The notes below the pieces were generated by a model. That model searched no databases, was not told the origin of the DNA, and saw only the letters and a program-made list of their open reading frames with translations. 64,000 nucleotides of DNA, taken from positions 122,036 through 186,035 of the forward strand of contig FMBT01000372.1 in the NCBI GenBank assembly GCA_900095095.1, read 5' to 3'. Positions 55,201 through 63,900 of the stretch are shown here, piece by piece; the first letter of the stretch is position 1; the number at the start of each line of letters is the position of its first letter. A program made the translations under genes and the position numbers. Source of the stretch: Fragilariopsis cylindrus CCMP1102. Taxonomy: Eukaryota > Bacillariophyta > Bacillariophyceae > Bacillariales > Bacillariaceae.

Positions 55201-56318
55201 AATTCTTTTGAGGTCTCATTGTCTAATCGATGTAGGACTGGGTTGATTCCAGCTTTCTTCAGATCTTCAAATAATTCGTTGTAACCTTTGACTAATGATG
55301 CTGTTTTTCTGTTTTTGATTGCTACTGCATTGATGGTGTTTGAATCATAATCATACATCACAAGGACATAAGCATTGCCTTGGGCTGAAGTCGTTGGAAA
55401 TCTTCCAGGGAGATCTGTTGCTATTATTCCTTTCAAATTTTCAAATGGTATTGTATCCACTGCCACAGTATGCTGTCTGTTGGTGATGCGTATGGGTGGT
55501 GGTAACACTGGTTCTGGATCTAATTCTTCATTCATTATTTCACTGATTGTTGGCTTTGTGGTGGACCTAATTCCTTTTCTAATCATGTGCAGATGGCCCA
55601 TTGTTGTTGATATTGATTTTGGTAGGTGTCTCCTCACTGCTGCGCTAGTTAATCCTGGAAATGATGTTAACCAATCATTGTCAATGGCATTGCATAGTGT
55701 TTTGACTGGTAGTGATCCAATAGTTGCATTGTGGTATGCCATTAATTTTGCTATTGTTGGTTGATGATATGCACTGTTTGCTGCATGGAGTGCTGGTGCT
55801 GATGGTAGATTATCCTTCAATAGATTCGCTTTCTTTCTGTGTTTGATTGGTATCATCCATAAGGTGGAGGTTTTATCTTTAATTCCTTTCAGTATTATCT
55901 TATCATTTTTCTTAACCACGATATTGTCTTCTGTTAATTCAATTTTGCATCCATCATCAGCTAGTACTGGCAAAGATAGTAGTGGTGTGTCCATCTCGTT
56001 GAAGTGATATGCTGTTTTGGCTTCTTCTGACACTGCTGGGATATCTAATTTTGTTGTTGCGACTGAAGTCATGGTTTGATTATTAGCACAAATCACTTTT
56101 ATTTTGTCGTGGATGTTCTCTTTGTTGTCATCATTTGGCAGAAAGTGACCAGTTGCTCCGGAGTCGGCTGCAGTATTGATGTATTGCACATCTTCTAGGA
56201 TTGCTGCTAGTGCTGTATATTTATTAGTTCGCGAAGAATGACAGTATGAAATTGGGTTAATAGGTTTATTATTTTTATTTTGTGCTATTTCATTTATACT
56301 GTCATTCTTCCAACTCCA
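52059..56318 (-). CDS. CoDi Pol polyprotein (protease, integrase, reverse transcriptase, RNase H)
   Basis: The frame continues directly from gag after the UGA. The protease site ADSGATGHF is near 56160. The integrase follows: VYHNATIGSLPVK-like N-terminal region, then IATDLPGRFPTTSAQGNAYVLVMYDYDS with the first Asp, RLDNETSKELI with the second, and NHAERAIQTFKNHF with the Glu. The RT centre is TLVVDDFGVQYFSKDDADHL near 53270; VDDFG replaces the more usual VDDM or YADD of other copia elements. RNase H shows ILTVDSDAAYQVAPKSRSRASGY. The last 65 residues are encoded in the 3' LTR. Pol lacks its own ATG upstream of the protease, so it depends on gag translation. No stop or frameshift over 1,400 codons. 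Confidence 0.93.
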   Translation of the reverse strand, partial: WSWKNDSINEIAQNKNNKPINPISYCHSSRTNKYTALAAILEDVQYINTAADSGATGHFLPNDDNKENIHDKIKVICANNQTMTSVATTKLDIPAVSEEAKTAYHFNEMDTPLLSLPVLADDGCKIELTEDNIVVKKNDKIILKGIKDKTSTLWMIPIKHRKKANLLKDNLPSAPALHAANSAYHQPTIAKLMAYHNATIGSLPVKTLCNAIDNDWLTSFPGLTSAAVRRHLPKSISTTMGHLHMIRKGIRSTTKPTISEIMNEELDPEPVLPPPIRITNRQHTVAVDTIPFENLKGIIATDLPGRFPTTSAQGNAYVLVMYDYDSNTINAVAIKNRKTASLVKGYNELFEDLKKAGINPVLHRLDNETSKELILEIEKKGLDYQIASPGDHRLNHAERAIQTFKNHFIAVLYGCDSTFPAKQWDRIIKQAVMTLNMCRPSRINPKLSAYQQVWGNFDFNKTPLAPPGCKVVVHERALERGAWACHGVVGYYIGPAMKHYRNYISYIPDTGGIRTTNTIEFFPEKVDMPTTATSDRLARVTEDLAEILQAPHPATPFLQQGTVVNDAMEQLRKIFTPPTRMETALAAPIPRVLETAVAAPRVDVNNNNNNNNCNHLPRVADRPSTAMERLRNRLATKSVRNSERSSGIKAKSSRFQPNREGPSALRTKLSRIAEEILPHPVGTTVRKSFKKNNLNGVISSYDSDRQYYMIEYEDGDSEELRHKTVEKYIITADTAMDQLHRLTRSRLKAKTAIHKTKREAMKMAFNAFTDSNLPLHHAMPVFDEVTKKMLEYRHLINHPDPEIRKQWQLSGANEFGRTMQGVGKTRKKEDRIEGTDTMHLIHKKDIPKNKKITYARFVSEIRLQKAEIHRTRMTAGGDRLDDYEGKTSTDTAGLETIKIHLNSTISRARLGAKYLCIDIGNMYLNTKLLSPEYMRIHKDLIPDEIKQEYNTEAYTDENGYVYMEITGAIYGLAQSGYLANQDLIKNLAPYGYHPVKRTPGLWEHETRKTTFTLVVDDFGVQYFSKDDADHLINAIKASYPVKVDWTGSKYIGIDLAWNYEKGEVILSMKGYVIKALKEFQHQRPTKPFDAPAKFHQPEFGQKIQYERQDISEKLSPKQIQTIQKVCGTFLYTCRAIDGTMHHTLNELCIAATKGTQETQDALEYFLNYCATHPEAEIIYRASDMILTVDSDAAYQVAPKSRSRASGYHYLGDMDGLLFNGAVFILAKVIKAVMQSAAEAECGALYMNAKEVMPMRTTLEELKHPQPPTPMRTDNSTADGIMNKTVKQKASKSMDMRFYWVQDRVEKKQLKVFWAPGEINLADYQSKVQPTSVHRALRPIYLYEEGKSPATLQGCDEILKSLASGARKPVTSKDSNTTAQQVSCHRANYISSNLNHLLQQIASGERCAIATPIDAKIDSS

Positions 56319-56321
56319 TCA
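56233..56321 (-). promoter_or_regulatory. Putative gag-pol stop-codon readthrough signal (UGA plus stem-loop)
   Basis: On the element's RNA strand: UGA (56321-56319), an 8-nt spacer UGGAGUUG (56318-56311), then a perfect 15-bp stem with left arm GAAGAATGACAGTAT (56310-56296) and right arm ATACTGTCATTCTTC (56247-56233), enclosing an A-rich 48-nt loop. Gag and pol are in the same frame around the UGA. A stable structure 8 nt after a gag stop is the arrangement known from gammaretroviral readthrough. The stem and frame are seen directly; the function is inferred. Confidence 0.7.
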
Positions 56322-57563
56322 CAAGTTGGATCTTAAATGCAAGTTACGGGTAGATCCCCCCATGGTGTTGGTTGCTGTTGCTTCCTTTTTGTGGGCTGCT
56401 TCATCCTTGATGTACTTGCATGTCATGCTGTTGTGTTTGATATCGAAACCACAAGTCCAACAATATTCATCATTATCCCAACGTCGGCATGTTCTAGTGC
56501 CGTCCTTGTTGTTTCTTTGGAAGCCATTGCTTCCTAGCGCGCGGTAGCCTCCGCCTCCTCCGCCTCCACTCTTGTTGCTCTCAAGTAGATTGAGACGCTC
56601 AGTTAACACTTTGATTTGATTCAATCGGTCGTCTGCAGTTGCTTGTGGTGGTGGTTGTTGTTTCGATGCCATAAGGGCTGTGTAGTTTTTCTCTAGCGTA
56701 ACCATCCGCGCATTTGCTTCAAAGGATGCTTGGGCGAGTACTTCCTGATTTTCCTTGTTTCGGTCGATTTGGTGCTTCACTGCATTGGCAATGCCGATTG
56801 CTTTGAGTGTACCAGTATCCTTCTTGTTGTCACTGATTGCCTTCGTGAAGTGAGTTTTGAATCGTTTCCACGTCTTTTCTGCTCGACTGAGGAGTTTCCA
56901 TGATCTGACGTCTAGTTTTAAATCAATGTGCTCTTTGAATTGGTTGAGTCCATGTCGGATGAGGGTCTCATCGTCCACAGTTTGATTTAATGAATCAAGC
57001 GCATTCCTTGCATCTTGTAATGTCTTGTAGTACACCTGTGGTGCTTCATTCGGATCATATTCTTGTTCAAGTACCTTGTGTAAGGCTGTGACTTGGTCCG
57101 CGACGTCCTCTGGCTGGACATATTGGTCCATGAGGTGATCGAAAAGTTCGATTGCAGTATACCCGACAATATCTCCATTATCATCCTGGAGTTCCAGGAA
57201 ATGATAGTCTTTGAAAGCATGCATGATCATTTTCTTTGTTGCTGCTTGTGCTAACTTGTATCGGCGCCATGCCGTATTAGCTGTCTTGTGGATCTCTAGT
57301 AATTGGTGTGTGTTGCCACCGTATACTCCAGGATTGGTTGGTGGTATGATTTGGGAGGAAACTCCTTTCTTTTTCAGCCAGTCACTGCTGCTCCATACAA
57401 TGTATGAATGTCCATGATCTTGTGTCTGCGGATCAGCACATACTCTTGTTTGTAACTGTCTACTAATCTCTCTTTTTGCTTGAGTGATGCTGATTAGCGT
57501 TGGTTGACTGTCGTTACGAGTAATGTCGGTTAGATCGATTGTCTCATCTATTTCTGTTGCCAT
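56319..57563 (-). CDS. CoDi Gag
   Basis: 414 residues from ATG at 57563 to a UGA at 56319-56321. The body is helical and charged, as in capsid proteins (YHFLELQDDNGDIVGYTAIELFDHLMDQYV, LNQFKEHIDLKLDVRSWKLLS). A poly-Gly stretch near 340 precedes a zinc-knuckle-like motif, CWTCGFDIKHNSMTCKY, which would bind the RNA genome. The same frame continues past the stop into pol without interruption, so Gag and Gag-Pol would be made at a ratio set by reading through the UGA. Confidence 0.9.
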   Translation of the reverse strand: MATEIDETIDLTDITRNDSQPTLISITQAKREISRQLQTRVCADPQTQDHGHSYIVWSSSDWLKKKGVSSQIIPPTNPGVYGGNTHQLLEIHKTANTAWRRYKLAQAATKKMIMHAFKDYHFLELQDDNGDIVGYTAIELFDHLMDQYVQPEDVADQVTALHKVLEQEYDPNEAPQVYYKTLQDARNALDSLNQTVDDETLIRHGLNQFKEHIDLKLDVRSWKLLSRAEKTWKRFKTHFTKAISDNKKDTGTLKAIGIANAVKHQIDRNKENQEVLAQASFEANARMVTLEKNYTALMASKQQPPPQATADDRLNQIKVLTERLNLLESNKSGGGGGGGYRALGSNGFQRNNKDGTRTCRRWDNDEYCWTCGFDIKHNSMTCKYIKDEAAHKKEATATNTMGGSTRNLHLRSNL

Positions 57564-57946
57564 TGTTGTCGTTGATTTTTGTCTTATCTGTTTTCTGTTT
57601 TCCGGATGGAGCTGTTGATATTGTGATGGAAGCTTTTTCTTTGTTGCTTACGTCACTTGAATTGCTTGTCGTTGTTGTTAAGTCTTGTGCTTGGCTTGTT
57701 ATTAGGCTATTTCTAAGTTAATTGCTTTCGACGTCACTTGAGGTGCAGTGTTGTTCTGTATGTTTTCTTGTGTGTTTGTCTTCACAATATGAGCTGGTGT
57801 TAATGATTTTATCTGTTTCTTTTTACGGTATGTTGTTAACTTACGGTGATTTTGGCTGTTTGCCTACCGTGTTGTCTTTGTCTTGTTTAATGTCTCTTGT
57901 TGTTGCTGTCTCTTGTTGTTGCTTAAGCGACAATATAACTTTAGAC
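57564..57946 (-). other. CoDi 5' leader between LTR and gag
   Basis: About 380 bp, GT-rich on the plus strand. The primer-binding site should start right after the LTR at 57946; the sequence there (GTCTAAAGTTATATTGTCGC on the minus strand) is not the usual initiator-Met complement TGGTATCAGAG, so the primer is unknown to me. Confidence 0.55.
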
Positions 57947-58198
57947 TGTTGAGCTACGATATAGCGTATACTTTGGTTATTAACTAATGTCTAAAGTTAT
58001 TATGAGCTATCTATCTTAGCATCGATCGGGGTTGCTATTGCACATCTTTCTCCACTTGCGATCTGTTGTAGTAAGTGGTTTAGGTTTGAACTGATATAGT
58101 TGGCCCGGTGGCAACTGACTTGCTGGGCTGTTGTATTTGAATCCTTACTAGTAACGGGTTTGCGCGCCCCACTTGCTAGTGACTTGAGGATCTCATCA
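57947..58198 (-). repeat. 5' LTR of the CoDi element
   Basis: 252 bp, apparently identical by eye to the other LTR. On the minus strand it starts TGATGAGATCC and ends CTCAACA. It supplies the promoter for the element. Confidence 0.93.
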
Positions 58199-59349
58199 AT
58201 AAGGGTCATTGTGTTGTCATGGATTCTGCTTACATGAGTGATGCCATGTGTCAAGTCGGAAGAGAAGAATGGAAAATCAACATGGTTGGTACTTGTCAAA
58301 CCAATCGAACTGGTGCTGGTAGTCTTGGTAAGGCAACTGTGGCTGCAAGAGGGATCAAGGTTGGAACACATCAATCAGTTATGTATCAACACAAGGACAA
58401 GCCCATTACCTATGCTATTTGGGCTGATAACAACTATGTCAAGACGCTTTCTAACTTTCATGGTCCTAATCTTCTAAGAGGAGGAATTCAGAGAAAGCTG
58501 AGGGATCCAGTAACACACAGGAGGAACAAGGACTTCACTGATGTTGATTGCCCTGAGCAACAATGGGTGTACTGTCAAACATATCATTTGATTGATAAAG
58601 GGAATGGAAGTGAAGCTAAGTATGATCTCTCTACTGAATCGCATCTGCATGGTTGGTCGCCCAAGTTAGCATCTAGGTTTTTCAATATGAATCTTAACAA
58701 TGCATACAACATCTACAAGTGGCTCTACAACAAGTATCATCCTGACAGGACGCCAATGGATATGAGACCATGTATCAACGATTTGACTCATTCACTACTG
58801 CAACAAGGATCAGAAATTCGAACAAGAGGCTTTGGAGATGCACCAAGTGCTACAAAGGATATTACTACTACCTCATCTTCTTTGGATGGAAGAAAGATTC
58901 GATCTGATGCAGTTAGACAACCATTCACCTCCCCTACTGCAACAGTTACTGGTACACCTCAAACGCCAGCTTCTGCTATTACTGCAAGGGCGCTCCGTTA
59001 TCGACAATCTGATTTTAATCGTCAAAAGGAAATGCAGCCTGGAAGGAATCATCTATCAGTTCCACTGATTGTGCTAGATAAGAAGCTCTCTTATTGCAAG
59101 TACATCAAATGCCCTGGTTTCAATACTGGAGCAAAGAGAGCAAGAGCGTATCCATCAAAGTATGTATGTGAGCAGTGTTCTATGGAGAAGGGATCCGATT
59201 TTTGGCTATGTAATTCAATCAAAATAGTGGATGGAGTGAAGACAGTGGTTAATTGTCATGCAGCATACCATGTGGAAAAGAAATTATATGAGATAACAGC
59301 ACCAAGTAGTGTTAGTGTTAGTACTATTGTATCCGAACTAACAGAGTAG

Positions 59350-59806
59350 TAGATACTTAACCAGGTAATATATAACCTCTGTTTAATGGAGATCATGTCC
59401 GTTATCTTCTTTTCTACTTTAGTTGAGTATACACACACATACTGTTAGCATGTGTGTGTATACTCGGATTTCCATTAACAATCTTGATTTTCGATCGAAA
59501 ATCACTGTATTTAGCGCGTGTTAATTTAGCGCGCTTTATGGTTTATATACTCAATCCGCTCTACCATCTTCAGCGTAATAAAATCTTCCACAGTTCTTGG
59601 TTGAACTGGTTGAAAAGATAATATTATTAACTGAGGTCACTGGTTCGAGTCGATCTAGCGCAAACTAACATGGCGAATGATTTTGTCTTTATCTAGCAAT
59701 CAACCAGTGAAAATTAGCAATATTCTCCAAGTTAAATTATTTTTTTTGGAAAAATAAGACGTGTTTTAACTAGCAATTTTTTTAATAAAAAGACGAAAAA
59801 ATCCTT
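59350..59806. other. 3' region of the piggyBac-like element
   Basis: About 460 bp after the transposase stop. It holds a perfect 16-bp hairpin (59425-59465), the palindrome GATTTTCGATCGAAAATC at 59482-59499 and a B-box-like GGTTCGAGTC near 59642 without a foldable tRNA around it. Confidence 0.6.
59425..59465. repeat. Perfect inverted repeat after the transposase gene
   Basis: Arms GAGTATACACACACAT and ATGTGTGTGTATACTC (16 bp each, no mismatch) around a 9-nt loop, 75 bp after the transposase stop codon. It may form a 3' end hairpin in RNA or bind protein as DNA. Confidence 0.8.
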
Positions 59807-59821
59807 ATAACAGGAATCCTG
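59807..59821 (-). repeat. Right terminal inverted repeat of the piggyBac-like element
   Basis: ATAACAGGAATCCTG, the exact reverse complement of the left end, followed directly by TTAA. Confidence 0.9.
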
Positions 59822-59923
59822 TTAACAAGGTCAAAAAAATTGGTTTAATTTAGTTGAATTTTAACTACTTAAACTCTCTCTTAGTAAAAGACACACATGA
59901 TTGGATTTTCCGAAAAACACGTC
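59822..59923 (+). repeat. Unclassified dispersed repeat, copy B, right part
   Basis: Starts with TTAACAAG and includes GAATTTTAACTACTTAAA, CTCTCTTAGTAAA and AACACGTC, matching copy A at 48857-48960. It is truncated at 59923 exactly where copy A continues, by the start of a CoDi-type LTR. Confidence 0.75.
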
Positions 59924-60918
59924 TGTTAAATTATACATAGTACTCGATGTAGGAGTCATATGTCGTACATAAGCCCCGCGGAGTAGAAATACAAGCACGA
60001 TCAGATTAGTGAGGAGAAATGCACGTGTATGCATTATTGAGATAAAAGAGAACCGAAAGTTAGCTAAAAGCCAACATCGTACTGTTGGAGTTGAAGTGAC
60101 CTTGTCGAAGCCGTTGTCGAAGCAATTGGAACCGAGCGCAAATAAGAGAAGTGCTTAGGTATATTTATACAAATCGGAACACGATTAGGAAGAGTGTCCG
60201 AATACATAGAACACGATTATGAAGAGTGTTATACATATGGAAGTCGAACAGATGTCGATGTCCACCTTTAAACCGCTAATGCGATATATATGCATTGAGG
60301 CGAAGTGAGTTAGGAACAGAAAGTTGTATGCAGGGTTACTGGAAACCGCAATACTAAAATACGAAGAAAAGAGCAGAATTACCTCGATTACGAGAAATGA
60401 ACAATTACTGTCTTTTATTGTTGAGAAATTGTAATAACCATAGACTAAATAAACAAGTGTGTTAATAACAACTTTTGCGTTTGAACATCATCGTTAGTAT
60501 CGTGCCACGTTACTATAGATATATCTACAGAAAGTTACGCCATTCTTCTACGGAAGTTTCGCTGACAAGAAGGGGTTAGATATCCTGGTAGAACAACCGT
60601 GAGTAGTCTATCAATATAAGGGTCAAGAGTATCAACCCTCCCAGCTTTAATAGAATCTTACAAGACCGAAGAGTAAGACTATTATAATCCTGTTTCACCA
60701 ATCATCGATTGTCTGTGAAACGTACAAGATTAACAGTCGCACGGTTTATCCTATAAACGTGCTGATCAACTTTCTTTTTAGTTCATCTGAACGACAAAAG
60801 GACCGGAGATCCAATTATATTTAATTGTAATTATTGAATTAACGATCTAGAAAGAAGTCTAAATTACAATAACCTCAAGTCTTAACAAATAAGAACTAGA
60901 GAAGCCATTCAACTGTGA
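59924..60918 (+). other. 5' LTR and leader of the second CoDi element
   Basis: About 1 kb without a coding frame. The inner end of the LTR cannot be fixed because the second LTR is outside the window. Polyadenylation-like AATAA signals lie near 60440-60470, consistent with an LTR. Confidence 0.6.
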
Positions 60919-63900
60919 ATGAGCCAGCAAGAAGAACAAGAGGATACTAACGAAACACTACCTACTGAAGGAAGTGATAACGATAGTAGATCCACTTATT
61001 CCGAAGCAACAAGTGGAAACCAAGCGCCCGAAGCGTTAGGTGAAGGAACTCGTAGTCCCCCTTTTTGGGCAGACGCTAACCATCGGACTGAACTAACCTC
61101 TCTAGGTTATAACTTTCACACACCGAACCCGCGCAGAACTACTCGTTCAAGAGCTCCGACTATTAGATATACACCATCTGGTGATACTAATCAAGAGGAA
61201 GCCGATATAGAAAATAATCTTTTAAATATCCAGGTAGAAGTAAACACAGCTAGAGAAGAAGACGAAAGCACAGCAAGCGCTTATAGCGGCTTACGCCCCG
61301 GCGATCCACTCTACGTCTCTCCGCCTAGACTACCTCTACCAGATAGTTCAAGTACAGATACATCTAGTGTTCCGGAACGTCCCAGTCCACCTGAACCTAT
61401 TGAAGAAGTCATTGATACGTCTTTTACGCTCGGAACATTTCCAACAGTACACGATCCTTACGTAAAAGGTTACGAAATTACTGCCAGAAATCCAGTTCCT
61501 ATTAACGTACCTCTACCTTCTCTTCCAGAGACTCCACCTTTACCTTCTCTTCCAGAGTTACCGTTAACAGAACGCCTTGATACATTGCTAACCGAGATCT
61601 GCAATTTCAGAGTACGTAACTTAACAACTCGACGTGCATTTGCTACTAACATTACGCCTAGTAATACTAGCTCACCCAAGATGGCGACCACTCCTTTCGA
61701 TGCGCAACTCGAAGTCCTCTTGGTGAATATGTTGAAATGTACGACGGCAACAAATCCGATATACCTTGTGTTAGATCAGAACCACATCCACACATTTGAA
61801 CAATTTCGTTCTATTGAAATTGATGATTTGCCAACGTTTAAATACGAAAAGCCAACCACTGTAGGCACCGAAGAAACTCTCCATATAACACCACTCAAGG
61901 AAGTACAAAACTGTGTACACTTTTGTTGTTATCTAGAGACCGCTGCTGCCGTTGCTCTTGCTGGTGGAGTCATCGATTGTGACGATCCGTCTACATGGAT
62001 TATGCGGATATGTTAAACTGGAAACGTGCAATAACTGGTAAAGCTACATATCTTCGAACGTTAGTTATACCGGTAACGACTACAACAGGTGCTCCTGGAT
62101 CACCAACTATGATAGTTTCAGGCCCTATCACTTTAAAAGATGATGAAGCCGCACTTATCAGTTGGAATCGAAAGCCTCGAGATCCTGTAAAATACCCGAC
62201 CATCAACAACGATGCTTTCTATCAAGATTGGAAACTAAATTTTAAGAGACAAATTATCCAAGATACATTGGAAAGAGTATTGGATCCTAATTTCAATCCC
62301 GATCTTCGATCATCAACATGCTCAGTACGTAGTGGACCCGATGCAGAACTAGCAAGACTTCAAGTTAATTACTTCGCTCAAATCTTGTGTGTAGTTCTTA
62401 AGAACCCCGAAGGTCTAGGTCTTCTTATGGTCCGTCCAGACGATCCGTTATATGTATGGAGAAATCACGAAGATCATCAGAATGACTCAGATGCAGCTCA
62501 GATAGCTACAACCACACTGATGAAGAAATTAATTGCATTGAAATTCAGCGATTTCAACACAAGACATGAATTTCTTACTTCATTTCAAGATACCTCCAGA
62601 CGGTACGATCAACTAGCTACTAACGTCATGGATGATTCGGTAAAGATAACATTATTGCAAGCAGCAGTCATGGCCGATTCCGCGTTAATTAACTCCTGGC
62701 AATCATGTCAAGATAGTAAACGAGGAAGCGCTTTAGCTGGATCATCTAGACCTGTTACGTATTATGAGTACATCACGTTTCTTATCAAATCAGCCAAGAA
62801 TCATGATCTATATACGCCATACAAGAAACCATCCCGTCAAGCTCATCAAGCTACATCAGAATCATTTTACAATGAAGAAATGAATGTAGACTATGGCGAC
62901 ACTGACGATGGCATTGACGAGTTCTTAGCTCATATGTCCGTATCCAACGAACCTATGACCGAACACGCTGAAAGTACAATGCAAGCCTATGCAGCATTCC
63001 AGAAGAACCGTCGTCCTCCTCGTGAGAGAGACCCTGACACTGAAATACCGAAACCAATCTTCGAAAAGTGTCCAAGAGATTTACGGATTGCATGGAGTAA
63101 GGCACCCAATGATATTAAGAAACAGATTCTTAAAATCAAAAACCATCCCACTAAGCAAGGTGCTAAGAAAAATAGTGAGTTAGGTGTCTACATTAGCGAT
63201 TTTGAAGGATATGACTCCGACGCATCCGGCCAATCAGAGCATACCTACGTATACGACGCTGATGATGCTGACGATACATCTGTCATAGAAGCAACTGATT
63301 TGACGGCAAATGCAGCAAGACGAAGACAGCCCAATCAAGGTATACTCAAGAAGAAGGAATTACCAAGGAAGACTGAGCTGCCTTTAGCCGATCCACGTCG
63401 ATTCATGGCCAACAAAACCACACCAGTAATAGGTAAAGATGGTAAAGTTGTTGGTCATATCGCATATACGGCAGCTATGGCTAAAATCAATCATCGTTTT
63501 GATCAAGTCGATTGTCATCTACCAAATACTTCCAAAGACAACTACGTCGTCTCCGTTAATGCAACGAAATTCTTTAATGAACCACTCGCATTAATGGATG
63601 GCGGAGCTAATGGTGGAATTGGAGGCAGAGATATGAGACTCATGTCTTACAATGCTGACGGACGACGTGTCAATATAGGTATTGCAGGTGATCATCAAAT
63701 GACTGGCAAGAGACTTGGAACATTTGTTCTGTAATTGTTACAAACAGAGGCAAGATTCTAGCCATATTTCATCAATATGCTCATGTACCTGAACAAGAAA
63801 AATCGATTCACTCGAAATGTCAGTTCCAAGCGCATAATAATCTCGTTGGAGATACAGCGACAGCCTATGGCGGGCCACAACGTATTCAAACTGCAGACGG

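Larger units (their letters stand above)
52006..58198 (-). mobile_element. Complete CoDi-type (Ty1/copia) LTR retrotransposon
   Basis: 6193 bp, in minus orientation, with two 252-bp LTRs that begin TG and end CA, and a 5-bp target duplication ATAAG at 52001-52005 and 58199-58203. Gag and pol are in one frame separated by a single UGA. Pol has the order protease, integrase, reverse transcriptase, RNase H, which defines Ty1/copia. Sequence style (integrase MYDYDSNTINAVAIKNR, RT VVDDFGVQY) matches the diatom-specific CoDi group. It sits inside the piggyBac-like transposase gene. Everything needed for movement appears present. Confidence 0.95.
50690..59349 (+). pseudogene. piggyBac-like transposase (DDE_Tnp_1_7 type), split by a retrotransposon
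   Basis: Three coding pieces belong together: 50690-51631, 51721-52005 and 58204-59349. The first two are joined by an intron (51632-51720, GTATGT donor, ACAAG acceptor) made largely of GTT and CTT repeats. The second and third are separated only by the CoDi element plus one copy of its ATAAG duplication; the frame continues exactly across. The ancestral protein has about 790 residues. The three catalytic Asp candidates are in KWITTDESRVGGW, VVMDSAYMSDAM and YAIWADNNYVKTLSNFHGPN, the layout of piggyBac transposases. The C-terminus has a cysteine-rich domain (CKYIKCPGF, CEQCS, LCNS, NCHAAYH) like the DNA-binding CRD of piggyBac. No stop or frameshift is seen within any coding piece, so it was probably functional until the insertion. 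Confidence 0.88.
50107..59821 (+). mobile_element. piggyBac-like DNA transposon, interrupted by a CoDi retrotransposon
   Basis: The ends are 15-bp perfect inverted repeats (CAGGATTCCTGTTAT at 50107-50121 and its complement at 59807-59821), flanked on both sides by TTAA (50103-50106 and 59822-59825). TTAA target duplication is the hallmark of the piggyBac superfamily and agrees with the transposase inside. Without the 6.2-kb nested retrotransposon the element would be about 3.5 kb. The paralogous repeat copy A keeps an empty TTAA at the same place. The element is presumably non-autonomous now, because its transposase gene is split. Confidence 0.9.

Noticed and set aside
58000-58374. Separate minus-strand gene overlapping the right LTR
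   Set aside because: It is the LTR-encoded pol tail reading outward into the transposase antisense strand, so a by-product of the LTR copy.
59600-59665. tRNA-like segment with a B-box-like GGTTCGAGTC
   Set aside because: The sequence flanking the T-loop does not pair (CACTGG against CGATCT), and no acceptor or anticodon stem can be formed. At most a tRNA-derived fragment.
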